From Cotesia glomerata (Eukaryota; Arthropoda; Insecta; Hymenoptera; Braconidae), in contig NC_058158.1 in NCBI RefSeq assembly GCF_020080835.1, forward strand, positions 1,674,001 to 1,738,000: DNA of 64,000 bases, in the 5' to 3' direction. Every line of letters starts with the position of its first letter. Within the stretch, counting starts at the first letter, position 1. Below, one piece after another: positions 43,487-54,914 of this stretch. The position numbers and the translations under genes were made by a program. Under the pieces are notes generated by a model. It searched no databases. It saw nothing but the letters and a program-made list of their open reading frames with translations, and was not told the DNA's origin.

Positions 43487-46400
43487 ATGGAAAATTCTAT
43501 TAAAGTGTCTGGAGGAAAAGTCAACGAAGGAAAAGCCGAGATTCTGGTCGAGGAGACTAATGTTTTTTACAATCCCGTGCAGGAGTTTAACCGCGATCTC
43601 AGGTGTGTTGTGATTTTTATTATTGTTTTTTTATTTTAAGAAATTATTTTTAATTTTGTAATATTCTGACAGCATTGCAGTGCTGAGTTTGTTTGCTAAG
43701 GATAAGTATGAGGAAAATTGCAAGAAAGCTGGTGATAATAAAGATGGAGCGGAGAAAAGAGATGGTGATAGTGTTGACATGAAACCTGGAGATAAAACTG
43801 AGGTAAGTTTAATAATTAATTATTAGATAATAATAAAACAGCTGATCAGTTTTTTAAATTATTAATTTATTTAATTTAAAAAAAAAAGAATCATTTTTCT
43901 TTATTGTAGATTGTTAAAATTAATTGTTGGGGTAATTTGTTATTTTAATTATTCAGTTGCCATTTGTCATACTGAAATTAACAAGCATCTGTCAATTTTT
44001 ATTACAACTCAATTATTGAGAAAAATTTTTATAATCCTGAAGTTAGCCACCAGCTGTCAATTTAAAAAATTTTTTTAACAAAACAATTACAATAAAAAAA
44101 TGCTTCTAAAAATTTTCACTTGTAATTTTTATTATAATAATTTTTAGAACTTTTGTGAACAGATAAATTACTGCAAAAATAAATAAGAAAAAAAAATTGA
44201 AATTTAAAAATATTAAAAATTCAATTTTTTATAATTAATTTAAATGTTAAATAAAATTAAAAATTTGTCGTGATAGCTAATTTTAATGTCATATTAATTT
44301 TTACATGTGGAATTTTTTATAATAATTTAATAGCCATAAAATTCTAAAAAAATTTCTAATGTCGGTCAATAAATTTTTAATAATAAAATTTGACATTTAA
44401 AAATTTTTTTAATTACAAGTGTAAGTTTTAAAAAAAAAATATTTTTGTTCATCAATTGATTTTTAATAAAAATAACAAAATTTATGACATTAAAGTTAGA
44501 TGATACTAAAGTTAGCCGACATTTTTGATTTTTCGATTTTTTTTAATAATTAAATTAAAACAAAAAAATATTTTTAAAAAATTGCACTTACGGTTTTTAA
44601 AGTTTTTAACAAATGACAATTTTTTTTTCTTCTTTTTTGTAGTCATTTTTTCAATAAAAAAATTTTTTTAATTTTTAAATGTCGGCTAACTTATTTTTCA
44701 TTAAAGTTAGCTGTCACTTGACAAATTTTTAATTTTATTTAACAATTAAATTATTTCAAAAAAATTGCATTTTTTATTTTTTAAAATTTCTACATGTCAA
44801 TTTTTTTTCTGATTTTTTTTGCCATAATTTATTTGTTAAAAATAGTTCTAAAAATTATTAAATATCTGCTAAATTAATTTTCTTAAATTTCAGAATGGAT
44901 TTATAAAAAAAAATTAAATATAAAAATTTTTAAAATAAATTAATTGTATAAAATTAAAAGAATAATATTTAGAAATTTTTATTAAAAATAAATTTGTATA
45001 ATGATTAATATCAATTATTATTATTGTAGAATGGAATATCAGTATTGGAAGCATTATCAGCGACTGGATTACGAAGCATTCGCTACGCAAAAGAAGTTCC
45101 CTACTTGAAACAAATAATAGCGAATGATATATCAGCCAAAGCCGCTGAAAGTATTAAAAAAAACATAATACACAATAAAGTAGAGCATTTAGTAACAGCT
45201 AGCCAACAAGACGCTACGTAATAATCTCATCTTCAATCAATCTTTATAATAAATACCTCTACTAATTTAAAAATAATTGTTCTGTAGAATGCTGATGTAC
45301 CAATCAAGACAAACACGGTTCGACGCTATTGATCTAGATCCTTATGGATGTCCATCGATATTCTTGGACAGCGCGGTCCAGTCTGTAAGCAATGGTGGCC
45401 TGTTACTAATTACAGCAACAGATATGGCTGTACTTGCCGGTAATTCTCCAGAGACCTGTTACGTTAAATATGGAGCTACCTCGCTAAAGTCCAAAGCTTG
45501 TCACGAATTAGTAAGAATATTTACCCTACATTTATTTAAATACTCGCTGATGATTAATGATCAATGATTGATGAATTTATAGGCCTTAAGAATATTATTG
45601 CAACACATCGCCGCTCATGCTGGCCGCTACGGTCGTTACATCGAGCCTCTGCTTTCTGTCAGCGTTGATTTTTACATCAGAGTATTCGTCCGCGTTTTTA
45701 CTAGCCAGAAAAAGTGCAAAGACAATACCACCAAGCTGGGAATGGTTTACCAGTGCACTGGCTGTGAGACTATGACACTAGGACCACTTGGTATCAGAGT
45801 TCATAAGGCTCATAAACTACCTCAGTCTCCACCCGTTGGTCAATTGTGCAAGCACTGCAATCATAAACATCATGTACGCTTTTTTTTTTTTATCTTATCA
45901 GTTTATAATCTACATTATTAAGAGAATAAGGAAAATTTTTGTGGGTACTCAAATGAAAGGTCTCGATGAGTGTAACATCGAAATGAGCTTATATCTAAAA
46001 AAATGTCAATAATTAAGAACTAACATTGTTATTTCGGTAACTAATGATATTTTTGAAGATATAAGCTCATCCTGATGTTACACTCATCGAGACCTTTCAT
46101 TTGAGTACCCACATCAATTTTTCATATATTTTATATATTATATATATGTATATATGAAAAATATATCAAAATGCATGTGGGTATTCAAATGAAAGCTCTT
46201 GATGAGTGTTACATCGGGATGAGCTTATATCTTTATAAATGTCAATAATTAAGAATTGACTTTGCTATCTTGCCAACTAATGACATTTTTGAAGATATAA
46301 GCTCATCCTGATGTTACATTCATCGAGACCTTTAATTTGAGTACCCACATCAATTTTTCATATATTTTATATATGCATATATGAAAAATATATATCATAT

Positions 46401-46618
46401 ATAAAATATATCAAAAAAATCATGTGGGTACTCGAATAAAAGATCTCGATGAGTGTAACATCAAGGTGAACTTACATCTTCAATAACATCCATTAGGTGA
46501 CAAGATACAGCGTCATTTCTTAATTATTGACATTTTTAAAGATATAAGCTCATTCCGATGTTACACTCATCGAGACCTTTAATTTGAGTATCCACATCAA
46601 TTTTTCATATATTTATAA

Positions 46619-46670
<52 letters not shown>

Positions 46671-47887
46671 AATTGATGTGGGTACTCAAATTAAAGCTCT
46701 TGATGAGTGTAACATCAGAATGAGCTTATATCTTTAAAAAAGCCAATATTTAAAAAAGTATATTAAGATCACAAGTCACGGCAGTCACGTAGTGACTGCA
46801 AGGTTGCTAGTTTTCTAATTATTTTGTAAATTTTTAGATGGGTGGTCCCATTTGGATTGGACCCTTGCATGATAAGCTCTTTGTTTCAAGGCTTTTAAAT
46901 TCCATTGATGAAAATCATGCCGAACTTGGAACTGTCAAGAGACTTGAAGGAGTTTTGAATGTTGTTGATGAAGAATTAGAAACACCGCTTTATTATGTGC
47001 TGGATAGATTAGTAAGTTTAAAATTAATTTATATAATTAATAATAATACTCTCAATTTTTTTAATTTTTAAAACAATAAAATTATAAAATAATTTTGAAT
47101 CTAGAATTAAAAAAAAAATTTTTTTATAATTAATTTGTTATTAAAATTAAATAATATAATTAATAATGACACCGTCAATTTTTTTAATTTTTTAATAACA
47201 TTACAAAGAAATATTAATAAAAAAATTCTGAATCTAGAAACTAAAAAAAAAATTTTTTTTATAATTAATTTATTAAAAAAATTGTCAGATGTTTGCTGAG
47301 TATCATAATTAATTGGTAAAATTAACTACTGAATTGATAAGTAAAAAAAAAAACCTCGGGTAATTGAAATGATAAATATTAATTACTTAATTGACATTTC
47401 AGATGTCTATAGTAAGATGCGACACACCCTCGATGATTAAATTTCGATCAGCGATACTAAATGCTGGTTACAAAGTATCGATATCACATGCACATAAATT
47501 ATCGATAAAAACTGACGCGCCAATGGAAGTGATATGGGACATAGTACGCGCTTGGGAGAAGGTTTGTCTAATTTATTATTGACAATTACAAAAATTAAAT
47601 TTATCTAATAATAAAAAACTATATATTTTATAAAAGTAACCATAATTTATAATGACTGATAAATTATAATATATAAATGGACAGATCCATCCGGCAAAAC
47701 GTGATAGACTGGACAAAAATAGTGCAGCCTTGGCAATCCTATCCGCAGAACCAACAACAGCTGACGTTTCATTTGATTTACATCCTTCAGCGAATCCAAT
47801 GTCACGTCAGAAACACATGACGAGGTTTCAATTGAATCCCACGTCTTACTGGGGACCCGGCACTAAATCCACTACCATGTAAGTTAC

Positions 47888-47921
<34 letters not shown>

Positions 47922-48144
47922 TATTCCTTTTGCATTCTTTCAATTATTCAATACTGTTATTAATTTATTTATAATCTTTTTAAGGATCAACTCAAATGAG
48001 ACAACAGCCAAGAGATTAAAGAACCAAAACAAGCGTTCGAAGAAATCAATGAACGAGCAAGAAGACAATCAGGCAATTGATAGTCCAATAATTGAAAGTG
48101 ACTCACCACCTAGTAAACAAAAAAAAATAATAGACAATACATAG
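43487..48144 (+). CDS. Trmt1: tRNA (guanine26-N2)-dimethyltransferase
   Basis: SAM-dependent enzyme making m2,2G26 in cytosolic and mitochondrial tRNAs. Nine coding exons: 43487-43602, 43673-43802, 45030-45217, 45288-45510, 45583-45873, 46838-47011, 47403-47561, 47685-47878 and 47985-48144; all phases agree, 544 residues. Landmarks: VFYNPVQEFNRDLS near the start, the SAM-binding LEALSATGLRSIRYAKE, the catalytic DLDPYG motif (Asp162-Pro-Tyr-Gly), GGLLLITATDMAVLAG, AHAGRYGRYIEPLLS, a four-Cys zinc site (YQCTGCET...CKHCNHKHH), GGPIWIGPLHD and NPTSYWGPGTKST. The C-terminus is a basic, nuclear-signal-like tail (KRLKNQNKRSKKS). The human C-terminal zinc finger is absent. No long mitochondrial presequence precedes the chosen Met. 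A nearer upstream ATG (43462) is followed at once by a stop. Confidence 0.95.
43803..45029. repeat. Trmt1 intron 2: copies of families 1, 2 and 3
   Basis: Family 3 lies at about 43970-44130 (GTTAGCCACCAGCTGTCAAT), reverse family 1 at about 44135-44290, family 2 at about 44495-44700 (GTTAGCCGACATTTTTGATT to AATGTCGGCTAACTTATTTT) and forward family 1 at about 44702-44883. No coding sequence. Confidence 0.6.
45909..46810 (+). mobile_element. Helitron-like element G
   Basis: Lies in Trmt1 intron 5, starting 35 bp after the exon boundary. The 5' end is TCTACATTATTAAGAGAATA at 45909 after a host A. The 3' end is a hairpin (GCAGTCACGTAGTGACTGC) and CTAG at 46807-46810 before a host T. The leader is short and joins directly to a right half-unit. 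Three full inverted-repeat units follow; the last has a long (AT)n centre near 46625-46666. Confidence 0.82.
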
Positions 48145-48324
48145 TTGTACTCGTATGTATATTTTGTCATTAAAAATTATTTTTTTCAGCATAATACTAA
48201 ATTTAATTTAATTAAGAACATAACATTATAATTTATTTACCAGAAAAAGAAATAGATATACCGAATATATAACAAAAAAGAATTAATATACGCATTAATA
48301 TCTGTCCTATAGAGATGTTTTACA

Positions 48325-49647
48325 TCTATACTATTAAGAAAATAAGAAAAATTTTGTGTTCAGGATAGTCATATGATAAAATTGGTTTTTTTAGCGAAAT
48401 TTAGTGTTATTGCAAAGGTCTTGATTTGAATTTGTGCCTTTTCAAGGTTTCATATAACTCTCACTGATAGTTAATTTAGTATGATAAGTATTTAGGCTGC
48501 ATTTGAAAATACTCAGTCTCTAGATACATAATTGAGAAATTACCTTGTATCTTGTGAAATATTGACATTTTTAAAGATATAAGCTCATCCCGATGTTACA
48601 TTCATCAAGACTTTTCATTTGAGTACCCACATCATTTTTTCATATATTTATATATATTATATATATATAAATATATGAAAAATATATCAAAATGCATGTG
48701 GGTACTCAAATGAAAGCTCTTAATGAGTGTAACACCAATATGAGCTTATATCTTTAAAAATATCAATAATTAAGAAATGACCTTGTATCTCGTGAACTAA
48801 ACATTTTTAAAGAAATAAACTCATCCCGATGTGACACTTATTAAGACCTTTCATTTGAGTACCCACATCATTTTTTCATATATTTATATATATTATATAT
48901 ATAAATATATCAAAATGCATGTGGGTACTCAAATGAAAGCTCTTAATGAGTGTAACATCAATATGAGCTTATATCTTTAAAAATATCAATAATTAAGAAA
49001 TGACCTTGTATCTCGTGAACTATTAACATTTTTAAAGAAATAAACTCATCCCGATGTTACACTTATTAAGACCTTTCATTTGAGTACCCACATCAATTTT
49101 TCATATATTTTATAGGATTCTTATATATGGACTCCACAATAGTGTGTTGCATAGGGATTTCCATAGCATCTTAACAATATTAATGCATAACAGTGTCCAT
49201 ATATGTATATATGAAAAATATATCAAAATGCTTGTGGGTATTCAAATGAAAGCTCTTGATGAGTGTAGCATCGGGATGAGCTTATATCTGTAAAAATATC
49301 AATAATTAAGAAATGACCTTGTATTTCGTGATCTATCGACATTTTTAAAGATATAAGCTCGTCCCGATGTTACACTCATCGAGACCTTTCATTTGAATAC
49401 CCACATCAATTTTTCATATATTTATATATTTACATATATGTATATATGAAAAATATATAAAAATGCATGTGGGTACTCAAATGAAAGCTCTTGATGTTTG
49501 TAACATTAAGATGAGCTTATATCCTTAAAAACGTCAATATTTAACAAAATACAGTGCAATTTAACAAAAGTCATTATTTAATAAATCAAAATTCTATTTA
49601 TTTATATTTCACAAGTCCCGGAAGTCACATAGTTACAAGGTTGCTAG
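48325..49647 (+). mobile_element. Helitron-like element H
   Basis: Intergenic between Trmt1 and Arr2. The 5' end is TCTATACTATTAAGAAAATA at 48325, followed by the long unique leader also seen in element D (CAGGATAGTCATATGATAAA, then GGTTTCATATAACTCTCACT). Four inverted-repeat units follow. One is interrupted at about 49114-49196 by unrelated sequence (TATGGACTCCACAATAGTGT...GTGTCCATATATG), itself a short inverted repeat. The 3' hairpin is broken, but CTAG (49644-49647) and host T remain. Confidence 0.8.
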
Positions 49648-50127
49648 TTATATATTAAACTGTATTATCCATTTCTAATTGACTTTTTGCTAACATCCAA
49701 ATTTTACGGTCATAAGGTAGTTCATTGCAGTACTTGATCGCAATATAATCAGAGCTTTTACTACAGTTTTATTCCGTTCCTCTGAGAAGTTCCTCAGTGT
49801 ATTTCTAGTGTCTAATTGTTTACTCATAATAAACCTTTTAAAATATAAAATGCATATACTAAGTGTATTTAATATACCCGATTATTTTTCACGTCACTGT
49901 TAAGTACCCTGTAACTTAAAGTATAGATATTTATATTCAAATAGGAAGATCAGCGACGTAAAAAATAATCTTATACGCGCTGTTGAGTGGATTAAGAATC
50001 CCTACAACAGCAAAGTTATCATATAAATACAGGGTCATGACTGGGGGCTGTGAAGAATATAAAAGACCGTGATTACTACCACCGGGTTCAGTTAGTAAGT
50101 TTGGTTGCTAGAATTTATAATATAAAA
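49648..50127 (+). promoter_or_regulatory. Arr2 upstream region with TATA box and K50-homeodomain site
   Basis: TATAAATA at 50022-50029 predicts transcription starting near 50052, so the Met at 50128 is the first in the mRNA. GGATTA (complement TAATCC), the core recognised by Otd/Crx-type homeodomains, is at 49989-49994. CTAATTGACTTT near 49676 resembles the RCSI element (TAATYNRATTA) of fly photoreceptor genes but is imperfect. Roles are inferred from fly rhodopsin and phototransduction promoters. Confidence 0.5.
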
Positions 50128-51264
50128 ATGGTTGTTAACTTTAAAGTATTCAAAAAGTGCTCACCCAACGGCAAACTCGCGCTGTATTTAGGCAAACGTG
50201 ACTTTATCGATTACCTATCAGGAACTGAGCCGATAGACGGCGTTTTGTTGGTCGACCAGGACTACGTGAACAGCGGTCGCCGGATATGGGGCCAGCTGGT
50301 GTGTAGTTTTCGGTACGGCCGCGAAGAAGACGAAGTAATGGGCCTGAATTTCCAGAAGAATTTATTCATGGCTTCAGAAGAACTTTACCCAGCTGCTGAA
50401 AAAAAATCTAATGTTAATTTGACAAAATTGCAAGAAAGGTTGATTAAAAAATTGGGACCTAACGCAGTAGCATTTAATTTTACATTCCCACAGTGTTCTC
50501 CAGCAAGCGTGACTCTCCAGCAGGGAGCTGGAGAGTCCGGAGAGCCTTGTGGTGTCAGTTATTACGTCAAAATATTTGCTGGGGAAAATGAAACTGATGT
50601 AAATCATAAGAGAAGTACTATTTGTTTGGGTATAAGAAAAGTTCAATTCGCACCTACTAAACAAGGACGTCAGCCTTGCACTGTAGTGAGAAAAGACTTC
50701 TTACTAAGCCCGGGAGAGCTTGAGCTAGAAGTGACTCTTGATAAGCAGATTTACCACCACGGTGAGAGCATCGCTGTCAATATTTGCGTCAGAAATAACA
50801 GCAATAAGGTTGTTAAGAAGATCAAAGCTCTGGTCCAGCAGGGCATTGATGTGGTCATCTTCCAAAATGGCCAGTTTAGAACTGTGATTGATGCTATTGA
50901 GATGCAAGACGGCTGCCCGATCAGTCCTGGGTCCACTCTGCAGAAGGTGATCTATTTGAAGCCAGAGTTGGAGAATAATAAACACAGAAGGGGAATTGCG
51001 CTTGATGGGAGACTCAAGCGAGAAGAAGATGAGCTGGCTTCCAGCACTCTTATTACCACTCCTGATGTCAGGGATTCTTTTGGGATCATCGTTTCTTATG
51101 CTGTCAAGGTCAAGCTGTACTTGGGGGCTCTCGGGGGAGAACTCTGCGCGGAATTGCCATTTATTTTGATGCGCCAGAAGTCCAATGAACGCGTCAAGCT
51201 CATGCCTTCGGAGAGTTTCAATGTTGAAGAACTGCAATCAGATGAAAAATGTGTCAAAGAATAA
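50128..51264 (+). CDS. Arr2: Visual arrestin (phosrestin-1, Arr2 type)
   Basis: Binds phosphorylated, light-activated rhodopsin in photoreceptors and stops signalling. One uninterrupted exon of 378 residues starting MVVNFKVFKKCSPNGKLALY, the usual insect Arr2 N-terminus. The frame is open 26 codons further upstream, to a Met at 50050, but the TATA box at 50022 puts that Met at or before the transcript start. Landmarks: YLGKRDFIDYLSGTEPIDGV, GRREEDEVMGLNF-type segment (RYGREEDEVMGLNFQKNL), SVTLQQGAGESGEPCGVSYY, the hinge-region KRSTICLGIRKVQFAPTKQG, DFLLSPGELELEVTLDKQIY, RNNSNKVVKKIKALVQQG and VKVKLYLGALGGELCAELPF. It matches the insect family throughout; the C-terminal tail after LMPSESF is short. 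Stop and AATAAA overlap. Lack of introns could reflect lineage loss or retrocopying. Confidence 0.94.
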   Translation: MVVNFKVFKKCSPNGKLALYLGKRDFIDYLSGTEPIDGVLLVDQDYVNSGRRIWGQLVCSFRYGREEDEVMGLNFQKNLFMASEELYPAAEKKSNVNLTKLQERLIKKLGPNAVAFNFTFPQCSPASVTLQQGAGESGEPCGVSYYVKIFAGENETDVNHKRSTICLGIRKVQFAPTKQGRQPCTVVRKDFLLSPGELELEVTLDKQIYHHGESIAVNICVRNNSNKVVKKIKALVQQGIDVVIFQNGQFRTVIDAIEMQDGCPISPGSTLQKVIYLKPELENNKHRRGIALDGRLKREEDELASSTLITTPDVRDSFGIIVSYAVKVKLYLGALGGELCAELPFILMRQKSNERVKLMPSESFNVEELQSDEKCVKE

Positions 51265-52460
51265 ATAAATAAATTATTTTATTAATGTATTTATTTTTAA
51301 TTATTGTTATCTATAATTGTGCTTGTTTACTTAGTTACTAATTTTTTTGGTAACATTTGTTATTAATGGGTTTTTAATTCTTTGTTTTATCTTTATTGGT
51401 TTTTTTTTTTTATTATTATTACGACACATTAAGTTGCAGATATTTTATACTAGGTTAAATATTTAAAGTGCATGGAAATAAATTCAGCAGATATTTAATC
51501 ATTTTTTTTTATAATTAATTATGACACTAAAGTTGACAGAAATTTTTTTAGAATTTTAGAGCAATTAAATTATTATAAAAAATTTAATTAAAAAATTCCA
51601 CTTGTAAAAATTTATAAAAATTTGAAGTGAAAATTTTTAGAATTTTTTTAAATTGACAGAAATTTTAAAAAATAAAAATTGCAATTTTTTAAAAGTAATT
51701 TTTTTTAACAAATTTGTTTGTTAAAAAGAATTAAAAAATTCTCTGGCTGTTAAATTTAATGTCATAAAAATATGAAAATAAATTTAACAGATATTTAATA
51801 ATTTTTAGAATTTGTTTTTTAATAAATTATGGCAAAAAAAATTTTTTAAAATTGACATGTAGAAATTTTAAAAAATAAAAAATGCTATTTTTTTCCTCAT
51901 TTTTTTTAACAAGTCTGTTAAAAAAAATTAAAAAATTACTAACTTTAATGTCATAAGAACATGAAAATAAATTTAGCAGATATTTAATAATTTTTTTTTT
52001 AATAAATTATGGCAAAAAAAAATTTTTTCAAAATTGACATGTAGAAATTTTAAAAAATGCAATTTTTTAAAAGTAATTTTTTTGAACAAAATTGTTTGTT
52101 AAAAAAAATTAAAAAATTCTCAAGTGACTGCTAAATTTAATGTCATAAAAATATGAAAATATATTTAGCAGATATTTAATAATTTTTAGAATTTTTTTTT
52201 TTAAATAAATTATGGCAAAAATAATTTTTAAAAAATTGACGTAGAAATTTACAAAATTAAAAATTGCAATTTTTTAAAAGTAATTTTTTTTAACAAGTTT
52301 GTTAAAAAAAATTCAAAAATTCTCTCACAAGAATTGCAATTTATTAAATTTAGAAGAAATAAAATTTAAATTGAAAAAATTCCACTGATACTTTGTGTGC
52401 TAAAATTATTTATTGTTACTGTTGTTAATAAATATTTATTTAAAAATGTATGTTAAAAAA
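51265..52460 (-). repeat. Family-1 tandem cluster downstream of Arr2
   Basis: After about 200 bp of Arr2 3' flank there are four tandem reverse family-1 copies, at about 51478-51765, 51775-51955, 51962-52145 and 52152-52330. Each runs from ATTTAGCAGATATTTAATAA through TAAATTATGGCAAAAAAA to AGTGACTGCTAAATTTAATG. The first contains a nested family-3 fragment (ATGACACTAAAGTTGACAGA). Confidence 0.65.
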
Positions 52461-53225
52461 AAATAAATAATGGAAAATAAAAATTCGCTTTTACGCAATT
52501 TTTATTAAATAAAATATTTGATGAGTAATATATGTAATTATATGTTTAATTAATCATTAAATAAACTTGAGGCGTTTTTAATAAAAATTATTAGCGTAAA
52601 AAAACCTCAGCAATTTAAAACAACAAAGTATGTTATTTTAAATTCCTGTATTTAAATCTAACCATTAACTCCCAACAATAAATTTATAAAATCCACAATA
52701 AGGATAATTTATGGCCGGTTATTGTCGGGTAAAATGAACCCGTAATTGTCGCGACCACCTGGATGAAAATAAATAATTAAACTAAACCTGAAGCGAAAAA
52801 AATTTACTGTAGTGGTTTTACTTAGAGACTTTTACTTGGCACGTCATGTGTATGAATGTCTGTATTATATTATATTACATATATGAGAGGTACGTATATA
52901 ATACAATACAATAAGCGGTGGTAGTACCGCGAAGACGGGACGGTGGTGGCGACGCTAAATGTCCAGCCGTTCCTTCCAAGTGGTTCTTCCAAGCCCGTTC
53001 TCCATCGCGAACTGAAGCGCAACTCTCAAGAAGCCGTAGTCTCAATCCGACTTTCGAGTTTTCAAATACATGCGCTGAGCTAAAAAAAAAAAATAAATAT
53101 ATTAACTTATATTTAAATTAAATCCAAATCTCAAGTGCGAAATTATTAATTAAAATTAATTGATCAGTTAAGTTAAATAAAAGTCGGCTTGCTATCATCT
53201 TCATGATAAATATCCAGTGAACCAG
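52461..53225. other. Intergenic DNA with a CpG-rich patch
   Basis: The stretch 52915-53080 is clearly richer in G+C and CpG than its surroundings and follows a TATATAATAC sequence at about 52897. It could be a first exon or promoter of a plus-strand gene. It contains a 67-codon frame that I do not recognise. No firm call is possible. Confidence 0.3.
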
Positions 53226-54200
53226 TGTTGTGACATAATATTAAAGTTAGCCGACAATTTTAATTATTTAATTTTTTTATTATTAAATTGGAACAAAAAA
53301 ATATTTTTTTTTTAATAAATTAATAATATTAAAGTTAGCAGTCACTTAACAATCTTTAATTTTATTTAACAAAAAAATTTGTCCTAAAAAATTGCATTTT
53401 TGAATTTTCTTTAATTTTTACATCAATTTTTTTTTTTCATTTTTTTTTGCCATAATTTATTTATTAAAATTTTATAAATATCTGCTAAATTAATTTTAAT
53501 AAATAAATAACATTAAAGTTAGCAGTTACTTAACAATTTTTTTATTTTATTTAGCAAAAAAATTTGTCCCAAAAAATTATTTCTAAAAAATTGAATTTTT
53601 AATTTTTACAATTTTTTTTTGCCATAATTTATTTATTAAAATTTAATAAATATCTGCTAAATTAATTTGAATAAATAAATAACATTAAAATTAGCAGTCA
53701 CTTAACAATTTTTTAATTTTATTTAAAAAAAAAAATTTGTTCCAAAAAATTATTTCTAAAAAATTGAATTTTTAATTTTTAAAAATTTTTACAATTTTTT
53801 GCCATAATTGATTTGTTAAAAAAATTATTAAATTTAAATAAATATCTGCTAAATTAATTTTTTATAAATAAATAACATTAAAGTTAACAGGCTTAAAAAT
53901 TTTTTAATTTTATTTAACAAAAAAAATTATTTCTAAAAAATTGAATTTTTAATTTTTACAATTTTTTTTGCCATAATTTATTTGTTAAAAAAATTATTAA
54001 AATTTAATAAATATCTGCTGAATTAATTTTCATAAAAATTTGTTCCAAAAAAATTATTTAAAAAAAATTGCATTTAAAATTTTTAAAATTTTTTTCTTCA
54101 TTTTTTTGCTGTAATTATTTGTAAAAAAAATGATAAAAATTGAATAAATATCTCCTAAGTTAATTTTTAAAATAAATAAAAATCTCCAGATTTTATAAAT
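53226..54200 (+). repeat. Family-1 tandem cluster (forward)
   Basis: A family-2 end (GTTAGCCGACAATTTTAATT, about 53244) leads into four or five tandem forward family-1 copies starting near 53330, 53510, 53688, 53875 and 54035. Each ends AAATATCTGCTAAATTAATT or a close variant. The copies shorten progressively. Confidence 0.65.
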
Positions 54201-54329
54201 GTCAGCTGACTTAATTTTAATTGTAGTGCGAAAAATTAAGAGTTAATAACCTGAAAAAAAAATAGAAGAAATATTTAGTGGGAATAAAAGTTGGATAAAA
54301 AAATAAAATTAAAGCTGAAGACTGGCGTG

Positions 54330-54834
54330 TATATTATATACGTGGTTGTGGTATTGTAAGTTGTAAGCAAAAGCAACCGGTACGGGTGAGCTCGTGAAAG
54401 AGGAAAGAGTGAGTAAGTGAGTGCGGGAAGGTATCTTGTAGTATCTCGCATCATCAGTATCTCTCAGTTGGTTTTACTGAGCGTGTCGCGCGCGCGTTCT
54501 CCAACTCGCTCGCTCCACTCGCTCAACCTCAACAACTAAACCAACTTAAACTTAACTAAAAGTACAACACACAACACTCGAGCCAACAAAACTCGAGGAC
54601 GCTTTATTTATCTGTACACTACCGGCTCTCGCACCCACACATCCTCTTTACTTACTTCTTCAGTCGAGTCGTGGTCATCGCGATTGTCGTCGGGTAGCTT
54701 AACGGTTTTTTTTAACAAATATTTTTTCGAGTTTCTGTGATACCTTTGCTTCGCTGATCCCCCGCCTAAAGGCCTACTACACTCTGCTAGCCGCTCTAAG
54801 CTGTAAACTCTACCCGGACCAACGTTTCTCATTG
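54330..54834 (+). ncRNA. Probable non-coding first exon and promoter of a plus-strand gene
   Basis: A 500 bp island of normal base composition between repeat blocks. It contains TCAGT initiator-like sequences at 54454 and 54464, a GC-rich segment (GTGTCGCGCGCGCG near 54484), and ends with a perfect donor (TCATTG/GTAAGT, exon end 54834). No plus-strand frame of any length is open, so it would be 5'UTR. The rest of the transcript must lie beyond a long intron to the right. An 82-codon minus-strand frame (54608-54856) covers the donor and is probably chance. Typed as ncRNA only because no UTR type exists here. Confidence 0.4.
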
Positions 54835-54914
54835 GTAAGTTCCTTTTTCCACACATTTTTACTCAGCTAATTGCTCATTTTTATTGCAAGTGTGTGTTCA
54901 TTCCATTTATTTTA

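Noticed and set aside
5946..49647. Recurring palindromes considered as CRISPR-like arrays
   Set aside because: This is eukaryotic nuclear DNA. The units are long inverted repeats without spacers of uniform length and lie inside Helitron ends.
50725..51237. 170-codon minus-strand ORF
   Set aside because: It is antisense to the Arr2 coding exon, whose identity is certain.
54608..54856. 82-codon minus-strand ORF
   Set aside because: It is antisense to a strong plus-strand donor and initiator-bearing exon, and has no recognisable domain.
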